A stretch of DNA of 64,000 nucleotides, from contig JAGKQI010000096.1 in assembly GCA_018806915.1 (NCBI GenBank), positions 1,364,001 to 1,428,000 on the forward strand, written 5' to 3'. The notes below the pieces were generated by a model. The model made no database searches. It was given only the letters and a program-made list of their open reading frames with translations, and was not told where the DNA came from. Positions 41,645 to 55,200 of the stretch are shown here, piece by piece. The number at the start of each line of letters is the position of its first letter. Within the stretch, counting starts at the first letter, position 1. The translations under genes and the position numbers were made by a program. This stretch comes from Phytophthora colocasiae. Its lineage: Eukaryota > Oomycota > Peronosporomycetes > Peronosporales > Peronosporaceae.

Positions 41645-43418
41645 TCACAAGTGCGGGTTCTTGCTTTTCTTCTTCTTCGGAATAGCGCATTCAGTCTTAA
41701 AGTCATATCCGTTGAGATAGTGGCTCCAGAGGTTCTCCACCTTCGACAATTCGCAGTACATTTCGCCGTCGCATCCAGGTAGTGGAGCTTCCACTTCTTG
41801 AATCCAAACAGATACGTAGAACTTCTTGTCCTTCTTGCCGCGATACAGACGAAAGTCGATATTGGAGGCGGTTGGTGATAATACGGAGGTGCGGAAGCCT
41901 CTTGAACCGATTTGGTCGTCTGTCCATGATGCTAAGAGCTTCGTGCGATCGCCGTAACCAAGCAGAGTCATCAGGGGAATGGTCGTCTCAGCGTGACCAA
42001 AGCGCAAGTTGCCCACTACAGTCGTCTCACCTGCGACGAACTTCTCCATGAAGGCGAAAATATCTTGGAGTAATACAGCGGCCATTTCATAGTTAATCTT
42101 GTATCCGGCACCCTGTTCATAGAAGGCTTCGAGGTCTTCAGCGTAGTCAAGGCGGTCCAGAAACGTTTGGTCCATGAGTGAACACCAGTGACTCGTGATA
42201 CCATACACCATGATATCAAACCTAAAGATCACCAAGTGAAAAAATACTTCAGTATCAACAACGGAACCCGAAAAAAATTAAGGTATCACTTACGCGCAAG
42301 CTGCGAACGCGGCACGGGCATCGGTGACGCTGAAAACCATACTGTCAGGTAGGTTTAGTTCAGACTTTAGGTGCGCTATGCTTGCGTTCATTTGGCTGGA
42401 GCTCCCGTAAGCTTTGAGTTCTGCAGAAGCGTTCGGGTTGTGCTTCACCTCGGAAAGATATCGGTCACAAATGTCGTAGAAGCGAATGAGAGGGTCCTGG
42501 TGCAAGCACGATTCATTTGTTAGTTGCGATGTGCCACAAGAAGATACATTTCTTCAACGTACCTTTCCTTGGGGATACTCGATGTACTTAACCTCGCTTG
42601 GATTGTTGAAGAATGTGCTGGCAAATCTGTCGAGGTGAAATCAAAAACAGTGTTAGCTTCTTGTGGAATTTTAGTAACTGTGACGCTGCTAAAACCTACG
42701 CTTTAGCGCTATCCCCCGTGCGCTCCTTGAACGTGTGTGCCAGAATAAACTGTTTCTCGTTGTACTTCGCAGGAATTGCCACACCCACCGAATCGCGAGT
42801 GCGTTTCCCAAATGACGCGAGTTCATTGAATCCCGTCGATGATAAAACGCCAGCAACTGACATGTTGTACGGCAGCCTATACTCATTCATCCATTCTGGT
42901 AGAACACTGGAGTAGTTCGCCTGCAGTCTATACAACAGGTCTGCGATCTCACGCATGGTGTTATCAGTTGGATACCTGTGAAATGCGAGCAAAAATTGCT
43001 TTAGAGACAGGTTTCCAAAGTCATATCCGCATCAAAAGAACGAAACTTACCTGCTTCCGTGACGGCTCACCTGTTGAATCTGAACGAGCTCAAGCTCCGA
43101 AGCCTGAACTCCAGTCACACGGACGTTGGACTGTATCAGACTCATGGATGCACTGCGCTGATCCCAGTACATTGTCATGGTTCCGAAGGAAAGTGGGTTA
43201 ATAAAACTGGAATCGGCAGCATTGAGGATGTCGGATTCAGCGACGATGCCATTATCATCCTTGATGCTACTTGTGGCAATCAGCAGAATAACGGAGATGA
43301 GGAAAGTCACCACGATGTATCGGCCGATTGCTTTAACGGGCAAGGCTGGTGAACTCGCGACAGGCGGACTCTCAATATCGAACGACTCGAACCCCTTGGC
43401 CATCTTCACTTTTAGCAC
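41645..43418 (-). CDS. Histidine acid phosphatase, MINPP1-like (copy A)
   Basis: Clade-2 histidine phosphatase of the multiple inositol polyphosphate phosphatase type. It removes phosphates from InsP6 and related compounds. Five exons (43418..43051, 42975..42700, 42626..42563, 42496..42294, 42221..41645) join to 495 aa. Seen: a signal anchor (YIVVTFLISVILLIATS), the catalytic RHGSRYPT split by intron 1, AHTFKERTGDSAKAFA, ITSHWCSL, YKINYEM, and the proton-donor motif GHAET. A secretory or type II membrane location follows from the anchor. Intron positions and phases match copy C exactly, so the two are duplicates. A TATAAAT lies about 70 bp upstream of the start. Confidence 0.9.
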
Positions 43419-43554
43419 TCCACCTCAAGATGCCAAATGGACCTCGGCTATCCATGGTCACACCCTTGCCGTCTTATCCATTTTGAAAGAATTTATAGCG
43501 CACAAACTCACACCACCAGTGTTTATTTTGAAGGCTATGACAACGGCATGTCAT

Positions 43555-44577
43555 TTAGATGGAGCATTCTGCCTGGAAGTTGTAGTTGTTGATGTAGTAA
43601 CTCCAGATATCCTCCACTTTTGAGATCTCGCAATAAAGTGTACCATCACAACCGGGCAACGGAGCTTCTATCTCCTGAATCCACACTGACACGTAATACT
43701 TTTGGTTCATCTTGCTGCGGTACAGTCGAAAATCGATGTTGGAAGCCGTTGGAGCTAGTGACGAGGAGCGAAATCCTCTCGAATGGATTTGTGCGTCACT
43801 CCATGACGCTAGAAGCTTTTCGCGAACTCCATAACCGAGTAGCGTCATCAATGGTAATGTGGTTTCAGCGTGGGCGAAGCGGAGGTTGGCAATAATGGTA
43901 GTGTTTCCTTCGATGAAGCTCTTCATATTGGCGTAGATATCTTGAAGGAGAACGGCGGACATTTCGTAATTGATCTTGTACCCAGGCCCCTGCTCATAGA
44001 AGGTTTCTAGTACTCCAAATGGTCCAGGAATGTCTGATTAACAAGAGAGCACCACTGAGTGGTGACGTTGTAGAGCATCACGTCAAACCTGCATCGAAAC
44101 CAGCATTTGTCAGTTTACATTCGTATAAGCAACTCCTTTGAACGTACGCGCACGCAGAGAAAACCGAAGCAGCATCAGCAGCACTCAAGTCAGCATCGAT
44201 GGGCAGATTTAGCTGCGATTTCAGGAATGAAATGCTCTCGTTCATCTTGGTAGACTTTTGAAAGTCGTTAAACTCTATGAGAGCACTGTTATTGTCCACG
44301 ACCTCGGCGTTGTATCTGTCACATTCATCAAAGAAGCGAAGTAGCGGATCCTAGCAGCGAAAGTAGTAAAATAGCGATACTCGCAGAGTAAACCAAAACT
44401 TACATTGCCATCAGCATATTCGATAAACTCGATGAAAAACGTGCTTGCAAACCTTTTGGAAGAATAAGCATTAGAACAAGACAACTACTATAGTAGCGAC
44501 AATAAGTTGACAAGACCTTACGCTTTGGCACTGTCCGCGGTGCGGGCTGAGCTTGTGTGCACAAATTTTTCAGGAAC
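43555..44577 (-). pseudogene. MINPP1-like pseudogene (copy B)
   Basis: A decayed paralogue of copy A. Recognisable exons read HTSSARTADSAKA (about 44520-44560), RFASTFFIEFIEYADGN (about 44455), the domain ending SAADAASVFSACA, then FDVMLYNVTTQWCSLVNQTF. At 44010 a deletion after LDHLEY brings a TAG into frame. The frame resumes as LETFYEQGPGYKINYEM, HAETTLPLMTLLGYG, ending at 43555. The first exons, including the catalytic RHGxR motif, are gone; the CID/CCCH gene begins about 100 bp further on. It cannot make an active enzyme. Confidence 0.88.
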
Positions 44578-44679
44578 TAAAACTTACAACTTCGTGTCTA
44601 CCACACCATATTCATGTCCACCACATTTTCTATTGTTTATTCAAGATCTGGCTGGCCAGCCACTTGAGAAAGCCGTTCA

Positions 44680-47128
44680 ATGGGGGGCCACGAGCACCAC
44701 CACAAGAGCTCGCGCTCAGGCGCGTGGGAAGGATACGAGAAGCTCAAGCAGGCGCTGGAGGGGTTGGCTACTGCAAAGGGCGTGTCGCAGAGTAGGATTG
44801 GCTCAGTGGCGAAATTGGCGGCGCATTACTCGAAGGTAGAACGATGAGAACAGTAGGGTGGGTAGGAAGCGTTGGTTTGACTTGGAGTTTGTATGTGTCT
44901 GTAGTTCTATAAGCATGTGGTCCACGATATTGAAATGTTTCTATGGAAGGCTGAACCTGAGCACCGATTGGCTGGTGAGTTTTCTATTGTCTTAGGTGAC
45001 AAATTGGATAGGAGTCTCAAATTTATTATTGTTTATATGGTTATGCAGGACTCTATGCAATTGATGCCATCATTCGACAGGTAATTCATTATTGTATTTT
45101 TTTGTAAAATTTCTTTGCTGACCCTTATGTGCAATTTTGGTGCAGGCTCATTCTAAGAATCCGAAAGACGCGTACGTAAAGCGTTTCTTGATCCGATTGT
45201 CTGATACCATTGTGGCAGTAAAGAAAGTTCCGGAGCAATTTCAGGTTTGAAGGCAAATGCAGTGTTTGAAGTGGAGTGGTGGAATGAAATTGACACTTTG
45301 GTTATGAATGTTGCAGCCCAAGGTTCGACATGTGATTGAAGAGTGGGTGAAGCGCGGTATTTACACGACCAAACAGATTGAAGACGTTGGCGGACGTGAA
45401 TACCTGAGCACAGGACATGTGAGTGATGGGTGTGCGTGTATGTGAATCCTTTGTACTAAAACACATTTATATTTTTCAAATTGTGCAGGAAGAACAATCG
45501 GGAAATGCTACCCCTCGTACATCGCCTGGAAAATTGGCATCATTACTGTCTATTATCAAGCAAAGGAAGGAGACAGGCGACCAACAGGGACAGCTACTGT
45601 ATGACGACAGAGACAAACACCAGATTGAAGATACTGGAGCTTATAGCCATCGCAGTTACGATGAACGTGGCGATGATCGTTACGGCCGCAAAGACGTTGG
45701 AGGCATTATGGGCGATGCACCTGGAGTTCCAGCTAGAAGCGGTGTACGGAGGGACTCAGACGACCGTCCTGGTGATTTGGATGATCGCGACCCGAAGAAA
45801 GCCCGAGGATCTCGTTGGGGCCCACCAAAGCTGGATAATACGCCAAACGATAGACCTGCTCCAATAGTTACGTCATTCGACAGAGCAGGAGGTTATCACG
45901 TCGATAATGGCAGACCGGGTTACGGTTCTCCTCGCCAACCCCCTCACTTGCAATCTCCTCACGGAGGCCCGCCACCACCAAGGCAAGAAGAGTGGAACAG
46001 AAATGCACCTCCCTCTCGTGGTTCCGGGGCCGGGTGGCCGCGAGACAACGTACGGTCACCACAGTCTGGAGGTCTAGGTAGACATAATGCGAGTCCTTAC
46101 GACCAGGGCGGCATGCAACGTTCTCCGTTTTCTGGATCGGATGATCGGCGAAGCCCGGGTAACCGGATTCCTGGGACCTCAGGAGAAGTTTGCCGCAATT
46201 ACCTGGCCGGTAGATGCACCTTTGGCGATCGTTGCTGGTACGGTGGCTATTTGACAACTCGGTTTGCGCGAATTACAGTACTAATGGATCCTACTCTGGT
46301 TGACTTTCTCTAGGCATGTGCACGACCCTCAGGCTTCCTCTTCGGGCGGAAACCGCGCGGAGATGGCAGAAAGTAAGCGCAAAACTGTGCTGTGTAACAA
46401 CTACCCGCTGGGGAAATGTCGCTTTGGAGATAAATGCAGGTACTATTCCATCAGTAGCATTGACGTCGGTTTTAGGTGTCTGGTATTTTCTTGCTCAATG
46501 GACCGTTCTCTGATGATGGTTTCCGTTTCCGGGACCCTTGTTTGTTGTCTCGATTTATAGCTTTGCACATGGAGAAGAAGAGCTCGACAAGACTCCGCGC
46601 TATCCGCCAAGACCGCCTACCCATAGTGACCAAGCTGGAGGAGGTCTCTGGCAACCGTCGCCGCGCTCACGGCAAGACATGGAGCAGTCACGCGTTTCGC
46701 CATCTGCTAACTCTTCCCAAGCTAGATCGTACGGAGCCCCGCAAGTATATAATGAACCACACGGTGACCACGGCAGTAGAGGAGGTGATTCTTCTGTGTC
46801 TTATGCTAATGCCGCCGCGCCCTCGGTAAATGGGCGCCGGCTACCTCCTGACCGTCAAGCCGTCCCCACGGTGCCCCCACAAGGCTATCCGGGTAATTTC
46901 GCCTCGGCTTCGTCTCCGTATGGTGCTACGAACCAAGGTATGCCCTACATGAACAGTCAAAGCCATGTCCCAGGCCACGCCCCCGTTTTACCGTCACCTG
47001 GTCCTGGTAGTCAATCGTATGGAGATCGGACAGTTGTGTCTGCACCTAGCGCCAAGGTCCTGGCCGACGACGATGAGGTGGACACTGCTGAACCCGAGTT
47101 CACCCTGGAGTACGACGACGAAGACTAA
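44680..47128 (+). CDS. CID-domain RNA polymerase II CTD-binding protein with two CCCH zinc fingers
   Basis: Eight exons (44680..44835, 44905..44974, 45049..45080, 45146..45244, 45317..45418, 45489..46237, 46314..46439, 46561..47128) join to 633 aa. Residues of about 1-150 form a CTD-interacting domain as in SCAF4/8, Nrd1 and Pcf11 (VAKLAAHYSK, FYKHVVHDIEMFLWKAEP, LYAIDAIIRQ). Two C-x7-C-x5-C-x3-H fingers follow, each split by an intron before its last ligands (CRNYLAGRCTFGDRC-WHVH and CNNYPLGKCRFGDKC-SFAH). The rest is Pro/Gly/Ser-rich and disordered, with an acidic end. It is likely nuclear, coupling transcription to 3'-end formation or termination. There is no RRM, unlike SCAF4/8. Confidence 0.88.
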
Positions 47129-47422
47129 AACGGAGATAATCGACCAGCGGCGTTTGTTATAAACACTGTAGTATGTGAGTTCCCTCAAGTGAGTCAAGGT
47201 CCACCGGAAGGTACCGAAGACCAAACGAACCAACCGTTGTCACAATGAAGAAGAGGTTGCAGTGTGTTGTGGGATGACTGAATTCTAGCGGAGTAGTTCC
47301 AATATACTTGTACACATTTGCATGAATGCTTTGTCCACAAGTACATTTACCTAACCTATTGTGAAGAGTTAAAGTGTACTAGTATCCATCTTTCTTCTCG
47401 CATTCTGATTGGCTGAACCCGG

Positions 47423-47429
47423 TATAAAT
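47423..47429 (+). promoter_or_regulatory. TATA-like box with upstream inverted CCAAT (MINPP1-like copy C)
   Basis: GGTATAAATC, 26-32 bp before the ATG at 47455, is preceded by CTGATTGGCTG (inverted CCAAT, 47406-47416). The paralogous copy A also has TATAAAT upstream of its start. The CTGATTGGCTG string is identical to the one at 9963. Confidence 0.4.
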
Positions 47430-47454
47430 CTTCGTGCAACCTGATAACTCGATC

Positions 47455-49159
47455 ATGAGGAGCTCTACAGATGACATGCATTCGCCACCCCCTCGTGCTC
47501 CCCGTACTTTGAATGGGCTCATTCAGATGTTTACAGTGTGTTCTTTAGGGCTTTTAGTATTGACCACGCAATTCCCAAGCTCTGTCCTTTTGAATACGCG
47601 AAGTGTTTTCCGACCTTGGGAGGTCTCCACTGTGGACAAAATGGAGCACATGTTTGCCACGAAGACTCGATACTGGGACCAACACCATAGCTACCTCTAC
47701 AAAGACGACGTAGCCATGTCGAGGGTGCTTATGAATTCCGCTAGCATGACCAATCATCCGTCGCTTCGACAAGAGATGGAGCTCATCCAGACTCAAATTG
47801 TGGCACGCCACGGAATCCGGTGACAATTCTACTGTAGTCCTTAGAATCTAATACTGAATCTAATACTACTTGATTCTATTGTTGCAGGTATCCAACCGGT
47901 GGCAATATTCATGAGATCTACGATCTGCTCGACAGATTGAAACCTTTTGAGGATTTGTTGCCAGTGTGGATGAAGAACTATACGTTGCCGTACAATTTAA
48001 GTGTGCAGGGGGAGCTAGCAGTTGCGGGAAAAGATGAACTCCGTAAATTGGGTGTTCGAAGTTTGGTTAGAAGCGGTCAGAATCGACCAGTGGTGTACTC
48101 GAAGGAGAAATATCGCATCGCCCACACGTGCGTGGCGAGGACTCGAGACTCTGCAATCGCGTACGGGTTTCAACTTCATCTGGAGTATTGCAGTGGATCT
48201 AATTTGGTTTGGTTATGCTTGGAAACAGCTTTGTGAAGTCGTTCTTTAAGAACCCAGAGGATGTGAAATACATCGAGTACCCGAAGAACAAGGTGAGGGT
48301 AATACCATAGTGCTCCTTGAGACCGTGGAATTAATGCCCATAGGTACACAGGACGTTATCCTACGCTTCTTCGACCAGTGTCCTCGGTACCAGCGAGAAG
48401 TGAAAAGGAATCAGACAGCACAGAGTCAACTGCACCAGTTTCAGAACTCCAACACCATGACTAAAGTTGCCCTATGGCTCAAAAAGTCTCTTGGCCTAGA
48501 AGAAGAAGACATCAATTTCTCTGCTAAAGATCTCATGATTGTCCAATCTGCTTGTGCGTAAGTTAGATACCCTTTTACAGTCTGGAAATACTATCTAACG
48601 TTTTTATTCTTCGCCCAGGTTTGATATCGCGCTTTATCATCACAAACATCATTGGTGTTCCATCATGTCGAAGACTTTCATCCGTTCCGTAGAGTATCTG
48701 GACGATCTCGAGCAGTTCTATTGGATCGGCGGAGGATACAAGATCAATTACGAGATGGCTGCCCTCCTACTGAGGAAAATCTTCAACACCATGAAGGGAA
48801 AGGCGAGTGGGAAGAATACACTTGTAGGCAACTTCTTTTTTGCGCATGCTGAGACGACACTCCCCTTGATGACTCTGTTGGGATACGGCGATCGGACTCT
48901 TTTGTTGGCAAATGCCACTGAAGCCGATATCGAATCGCGGGGATTTCGATCGTCAATCCTGTCCCCGTTCGCTGCCAACATCGAGTTTCAACTGTACAAA
49001 AAGAAGTCAAGTGGTGACGATTTCTATGTGAAGATTCTTATCAACGAGAAGGAAGTTCCAATCCCTGGATGTGGACACGTACTGTGCAAATTGTCGGAGC
49101 TGGAAAAGCTGTGGTACTACTATTTGAAGACGTACAACTTTGACCAAGACTGTTTGTAA
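47455..49159 (+). CDS. Histidine acid phosphatase, MINPP1-like (copy C)
   Basis: Five exons (47455..47819, 47888..48160, 48229..48292, 48352..48557, 48619..49159) join to 482 aa. The first hydrophobic segment (LIQMFTVCSLGLLVLTT) is a signal anchor. Seen: the catalytic RHGIRYPT across intron 1, AHTCVARTRDSAIA, the FVKSFFKNPEDVKYIEYPKN exon, HHWCSIMSKTF, GGGYKINYEMAAL and AHAETTLPL. Same enzyme family and gene structure as copy A, on the opposite strand. It is diverged enough from copy A to be an older duplicate with intact catalytic residues. It likely dephosphorylates inositol phosphates or other phosphomonoesters in the secretory pathway or outside the cell. Confidence 0.9.
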
Positions 49160-49266
49160 GGTACTTCACTTGTACAAGTGAAAACTGCAAACGGCGTTAG
49201 ATGTAACGAATCTGAATTTATTGTCGTCCCTTCAATTCAACAGATCGAGAAGCGGAGAGATCCTGA

Positions 49267-52200
49267 ATGACTTCTGTTGTAGCTTCTGAAAGATTCCCTG
49301 ACTTGATTACCTCTCCGGAAGGGAGTGATTTCAATACGTTGGAGCAAGCTTCAGATGATCTGCCTATCACACCGCAACCGCTTCCGCTTGGAAGCGCAAT
49401 GGAGCTTCAAATGGATTATATTTGTGCAGCTACATTAGCGGAGGCTGAGATTCTGCACGAGTTGATTGAAGGAAAGCAAGACACTCAACTAACAGTGCGT
49501 GGCCAGCTTCAGCTACAAGGTGGAAATTGCCAGCGTGCTATTGCTCGCGCTTTCGTAACAGTGGAAGCAAAGCACTGCAATGGCCACAAGTGTTTTCGAC
49601 TGCAAAGTGATGCTGGAAACCAAGTTACGCTTCGATTTGAACTCAATCCTGACGTTATGACAAATTCGTTACCCCAACTTGATATTACTATCCGCTCAAA
49701 GAGATCGCACAAAGCCAAACTGTCACTTTCGATGGCATTGGGATGTTTACTGCAAAATTTAACAATCGGAGTTGAGTTACGCAGTACGTTTGCGCTTCTT
49801 GATAATCAAGACCGGTTGTGTGGCCGTCTAAATGCTATTTTTCGTGGTGGTTTGCTAAATGATCTGGAAAATAATGACCGAGATCGGACAACGATAATAC
49901 ATGAACCAGTTCGTTGCATCCTGGCGGTGAAAGTATCTGAACTACAAGGTATAGGGACTGCAGATAAAGACTGTATAGCGAACGTTTGGTCATCGGCTGG
50001 AGGGAAACTTCGAGGGCAAGCTGTATCGCCTTTGATTAATGATGGATCTAATACGGAATCTCAATCCGTATCGCTACAAGTGATCGATGTGGCCACGGAG
50101 ATCGTTTATGTGGGTATCTATCGCTTCAGTAGTCACGAGAGGAATGAGTTGATCGGACTTGGTAGATTTTGTATCGACCAGCGACAGTTTCCTGAAAACC
50201 AGACAGTTGACTTGTGTGTGAACTTGTTCTTGGATTCTGCGGGAAAGGAAATTGAATGCGGATCAGTGATACTTTCGCTTCAAAGGACCTCTGTATCTAT
50301 CGAAGAAGATGCTGAAAAATCACTCGCTGCTACTAGCCTCGGTAGCATTGCGTATCCTGTGAAAACTGGAGAAATGAAATGTCGGTTCGATGTGGACATT
50401 CTGGAAGTGCAAGCATTACCGACCAATATTCAAGAAGGTGACTGCATTTCTATCCAACTCCGTATTGGCCAAAGCAATTGGAAATGTGAATTAGCCCCTG
50501 CGAAAGTTTCTGTAGACGCTGATGGTAAGGCGAATGCAATTATTAATGAGAATGTATACTCGGTTATCCGTTGGGCCGCTAAGGATCGTTCCTTTCCCGT
50601 ACTAGAAATCTCAGTCTACGTGAAACGCCAACAAAAGCTCAATCGCTTTGGAATGGCATCCAAGGTTTCACTAGCAATCTCGTCACATGGAAAGCGCAGA
50701 CAAGCAAAAGCCACACAAGCCAATGTGGAAGCTCCAGTTTTGGTGGCAACTGGAAATCTTCACCTCAGTTCCTTCTTTTTGCAACAAAATGTTTCTGTTC
50801 TTGCAGATTTAAATTTGGTGAAACCACTTGTGGATAATGGTGACAGTGTACCTGGGATAATGTCTATACTTTTAAGAGTACGAGCTTCGTCGTCGCAAGA
50901 AAATGGATCCAAGCTTCCCACATCTCCAGAGTTTTCCAGTCGCGTATTACAACTGATCAAAGGTGATATTTGTATCCATTTACTGCAAGCAAGTGGTAGT
51001 TCATTGCGAAAACCGAACTTTCCATCAAGTTACTACGTCTCGCTCTCCTTAGGATCACAGGAATTATTGAGCAGGTGCGTTCAAATTGCTTGAATTTTTT
51101 TTTTCAAACTATTGTCGTATTTGCTTAAAGTAATGTTGATACTTGTAGTTGTTGTGCTTTAGATGACGAATATACTCTCACATGGAATCAACAACTAGCA
51201 ATGCCCATTGTTTGTACTAGACCACCGGTGATCCACCTTACGCTTTATAGTCGTAAAGCTGATTCTATCCAGCTGGATACCTCGAGCGACCAAATCATTG
51301 GGTATTTGACTTTACCCTTGTTCCCGTCAATACTGACCGAGGATCATCTCCTACAACTTGAACTTCCGTTCGGATTGGCGGCAAGTGAGCTAACGAAGCA
51401 GAATAATGACCCACACTACTTTAAACGAGGGCTGATAACACTGGAAGTGCAATTTTTACCTAGTGAGCAACCCAAGACCGGTCCAACACCCCAGCCCGTT
51501 TTTGAACTTGTGATTCATCAATTACGAGGTGATTTCCTGAGTTCAGAAGTCTCACAGCGTCCTTCTGGCTTTACAAAACACATAAGCATTGAGTTTAGCA
51601 TCCTGGTAGACCGAGCTGGAGTATCAGAAGAGTTTCGAATTGGATTGTCAAATGCTATTGGACTTTCGTCCACACGATTAACAGAAGTCGGAGAGGTTAT
51701 TGATCTCAGTAACCCCATAATTGCTGCAACTCTGTCGAATGGCTCAAACAACGTACTTGTCGGGAGGATTCGTGACTTGACTGGGGAAAACTACGGTCTT
51801 GTGCATCTTCCACTTCGTAAAGATTGGAAGGAGCGCCTGGTGGATCGAAAGAAGCAAGTCTGGTATCCAGTTTGCATCGAATCTACCAATGGCGACGTCA
51901 CTGCGACGAAAAATGCAGTCTTGATGAGCCTACAACTCTGTAAACAGACCAACCAGGCGTTAAATACCAATGCGTTAGGCAAATTTCATGTCAATGTTTG
52001 TGAAGCTCTCTTCACGTCAGAATTTCAAAGTGCAAATCTAACGAAATACGGTGGAGCCAATGTTCAACTTACATACACTTCAGTGAATCCAGTTAATGAG
52101 ATACGTTGTCGCACAAGGCAATCTAGTAACCAAGACTGTCAGCGCTGGCATTGGGAGAACGAGTGGTTCGTATTTACTTATGAAGAAGGTACCAGTAGCT

Positions 52201-55200
52201 CTCAAGAGCTACACATTACGCTGCAAGTTGGCATTCAGACAATTCATCTACAGCTTGAAGGCAAATTAGACCTTTTGTCACTGATGGAAGCTGCAAAACT
52301 TCGACGTCTTGATTTTTGGGTCCCAATAGATAACCAATCTGGAAATGATGCCACTAAAGCGAGTGCACAACTTCACGTCGTGGTTAGTTACTTACCGACG
52401 ATAATTGGGACACTTATCTTGAATTTTGGAGAGAAATGCGCATGGTCACAGCCAGAAAGGAGTCTTCAAGTGGAGAGCATGTTTTATAAATGCACATTCC
52501 ATGGAGCAAGCTTCAGTACAATTGTTCCAGAAGATCAGGAAACTACCAATACTACCTCCACAATATTACGACTACCGATTGATACCAGACTTGTCACGAC
52601 TGCCGAGCTACCAGAAATTACTATTCAAATGATGGGGGTAACGAAAACACTGGGGGAAATTTGCTTAGGTGAGGCCTCTATAGACCTACTTGAAATTTCA
52701 CAACTCTGTTGCTTACTGCCTTCAGCTGGGGAATATCGTCAAGTAGAGCGGTTTATCTGGCGGGAATTTATTGATAAGAGCGATCGAACGAAGACAACGG
52801 GAATCGTAAAACTTCACGTTGGATTTGAAGAAATTCTTGCTAAGAAGGAAATCACTGGGTACGGCAAAACTCGCGAGAAGCGAGGGGTGGCGTCAGCAGA
52901 ATTGTTTACGATCTGGAAAAAGTTGTTTTATCTCTTGGACCAGAATAACAATGGATGTATCGATCGAAACGAGTTCACAGACGTCTTTGTGAATCATCTC
53001 GATGGTACGCCGTTGAGATTATTTAATCTTTGAGTATGATTTTGTCCTAATTTACTGGTCCGTAGAAATGACGGCAACTTCAGATGGTCGAAAGCTGCTG
53101 CAGTTATTGTTTGGAGATGAAAGCAACCAAGAAAATGATATCACACCGACACAACAGCAGATTTCGACCTTGTTTTCCCTGATGGATACCAATAGGGACA
53201 ATGTACGTAACTGGTTTTTACTTCGAAGTACGAAGTTATCATTATTATGCTTACCTCCAATTTATCACTGCTGTGCAATAGGAAATTGAGTGGACAGAGT
53301 ATCTTCGCTTCCTTCAGCAGAGGCAAAAAAATATTTGTACAGAAGAAGAAAGTCTCACTGTCGACATTCCTGAAGTAATTTCTGAGCAGAAGCACGAACT
53401 TAGGAGAAAGAACCGTGAAGATCGACGTAAACTGTCTAACATTGAGTCAAATCAAGACGAACTACCACCGGAGAGAACACAAGAAGCCTTACCAACTGCA
53501 CCACAGGAACCAGCAGCATCAAAACGACCTGGAAAAATATCTTCCAGTGAAGAAAAACGGCTAAAACTTCATTACTCCAACCAGGAGCAAAGTCGATTGC
53601 AACAACAGGTTACTGCCCTGGAGTCTATCCTCATCATTGAAAGACGTCGGTATGCCGAACTTGCAGCGGATCGTCAAGCTTTGATGAGATCGTATCAGCA
53701 GTTGCATCTCAAACACCAGAACCAACTTCTTCAAGAGCAAACGAAGGCCAAATGGATGAAGCAGACTATTGAACGACAGCAACAACAGCTTGCAGAACGA
53801 GAACAACTCCGAAGAGATCAAAATGAAGCGTCGATCGTTCTCCAGTCAACTGTCCGGTCTCGCTTGGAGCAAAAGCGCTATCAGAGTTTGAAACTTCAGC
53901 GAGTTAATGCTGCTGTGGCTATCCAATGCCTGATACGACAGATGAAAGCAAAGAAACAATTTCAAGTTCTGAAGGAATTGGATCAAGTGGTCAAGTTACG
54001 GACAACTTGTGCATCTAAAATGCAGCGGTTTATTCGATACCATGTGCATCGCAAAGAGAGAGCTATGCTAGTGGAAGCTAGAGAGTTATCCGCAACTATT
54101 CTCCAGAAGAATTCACGTAGAATGATTGCTGGCAAGGCTTGGAGAGATCAAAAGATGATGGTACTAAAGCTCCAGTGTTGGATTCGTCAGCGACAAGCGG
54201 TCAGACACTTAACACAACGACGAATTGCGGTATCAACAGTTAAATCTTCGGTATTGAGGTGGTTTACGAGGTCGAAGTACGTGAAGATAGTCACATGTTC
54301 TCGAACGATACAAAGGTGGTGGAGAAGAGCGAGTGTAGAACGATCAGAGTACATGACCCGGGTAGAAGCTTCACTTTGCATCCAGTCGGCATGGAAGAGG
54401 AGAATTACTCGAAAATGGTTCGAACGGGAATGGCAAAGGCAAGAAAAATATATTGCAGATCTGGAGGCGACCATTTGTATCCAAGCAGCGTGGAGAGGAC
54501 GACGTCAACGTTCAAAACATGTAAAATCAAGAGGAAATACCCCGCGTTACAACGACGACAGCGCTATTGAAGCTTTGCTGTACGACTTGGTGGCTATGAT
54601 CGAGGCTGGGGTCGTAATTCCAAGCGTTCTGGATGAGTCTACAATGGTTTCGAACGAAGTAATAGCTCTTGGAGAAATGTTACAGGAAGATCCACTGGTT
54701 TTGGACGAGCAGGAAGTACTTCTTAGCAACGAAACAGTTCTTGAAGTTATGAGGGTCATGAATGATCTCGTTGAAGCTGTAATTAGCGCAGATAGTGATG
54801 AGATTGCTGGAAGTGAAGGTCATATCGAGCTGCTTCATGACGAAGGTGGCGGAGATCAGAGCTGTCCAGACCAGGAAGTTGTCTTTGAAGAGAATTTAAA
54901 CTTGAATGACGTGGAAAAGTCTGATTCCAGTATCGTTGATGCTGTTGTAAAGACTGATAATAGCGATCTAGCACACAGTGAAAATATCGGGAGTCTGGAT
55001 GAGGAGAGTTTCAGTGTCATTCGAATTCTTCTGGAAGAAATGCTCGAGAAGATGACAACAATTTCCAAAGTAACAGTACTACAAGATATCTCAGACAATA
55101 AAGAGGATGGAATTAATGCCTCGGATGGGGAAAACATCGTGCCTCAGGCGGAGATCACATGGTCCGATGAACCTCTCGTGATCTCAGAGGGAGAAATCAA

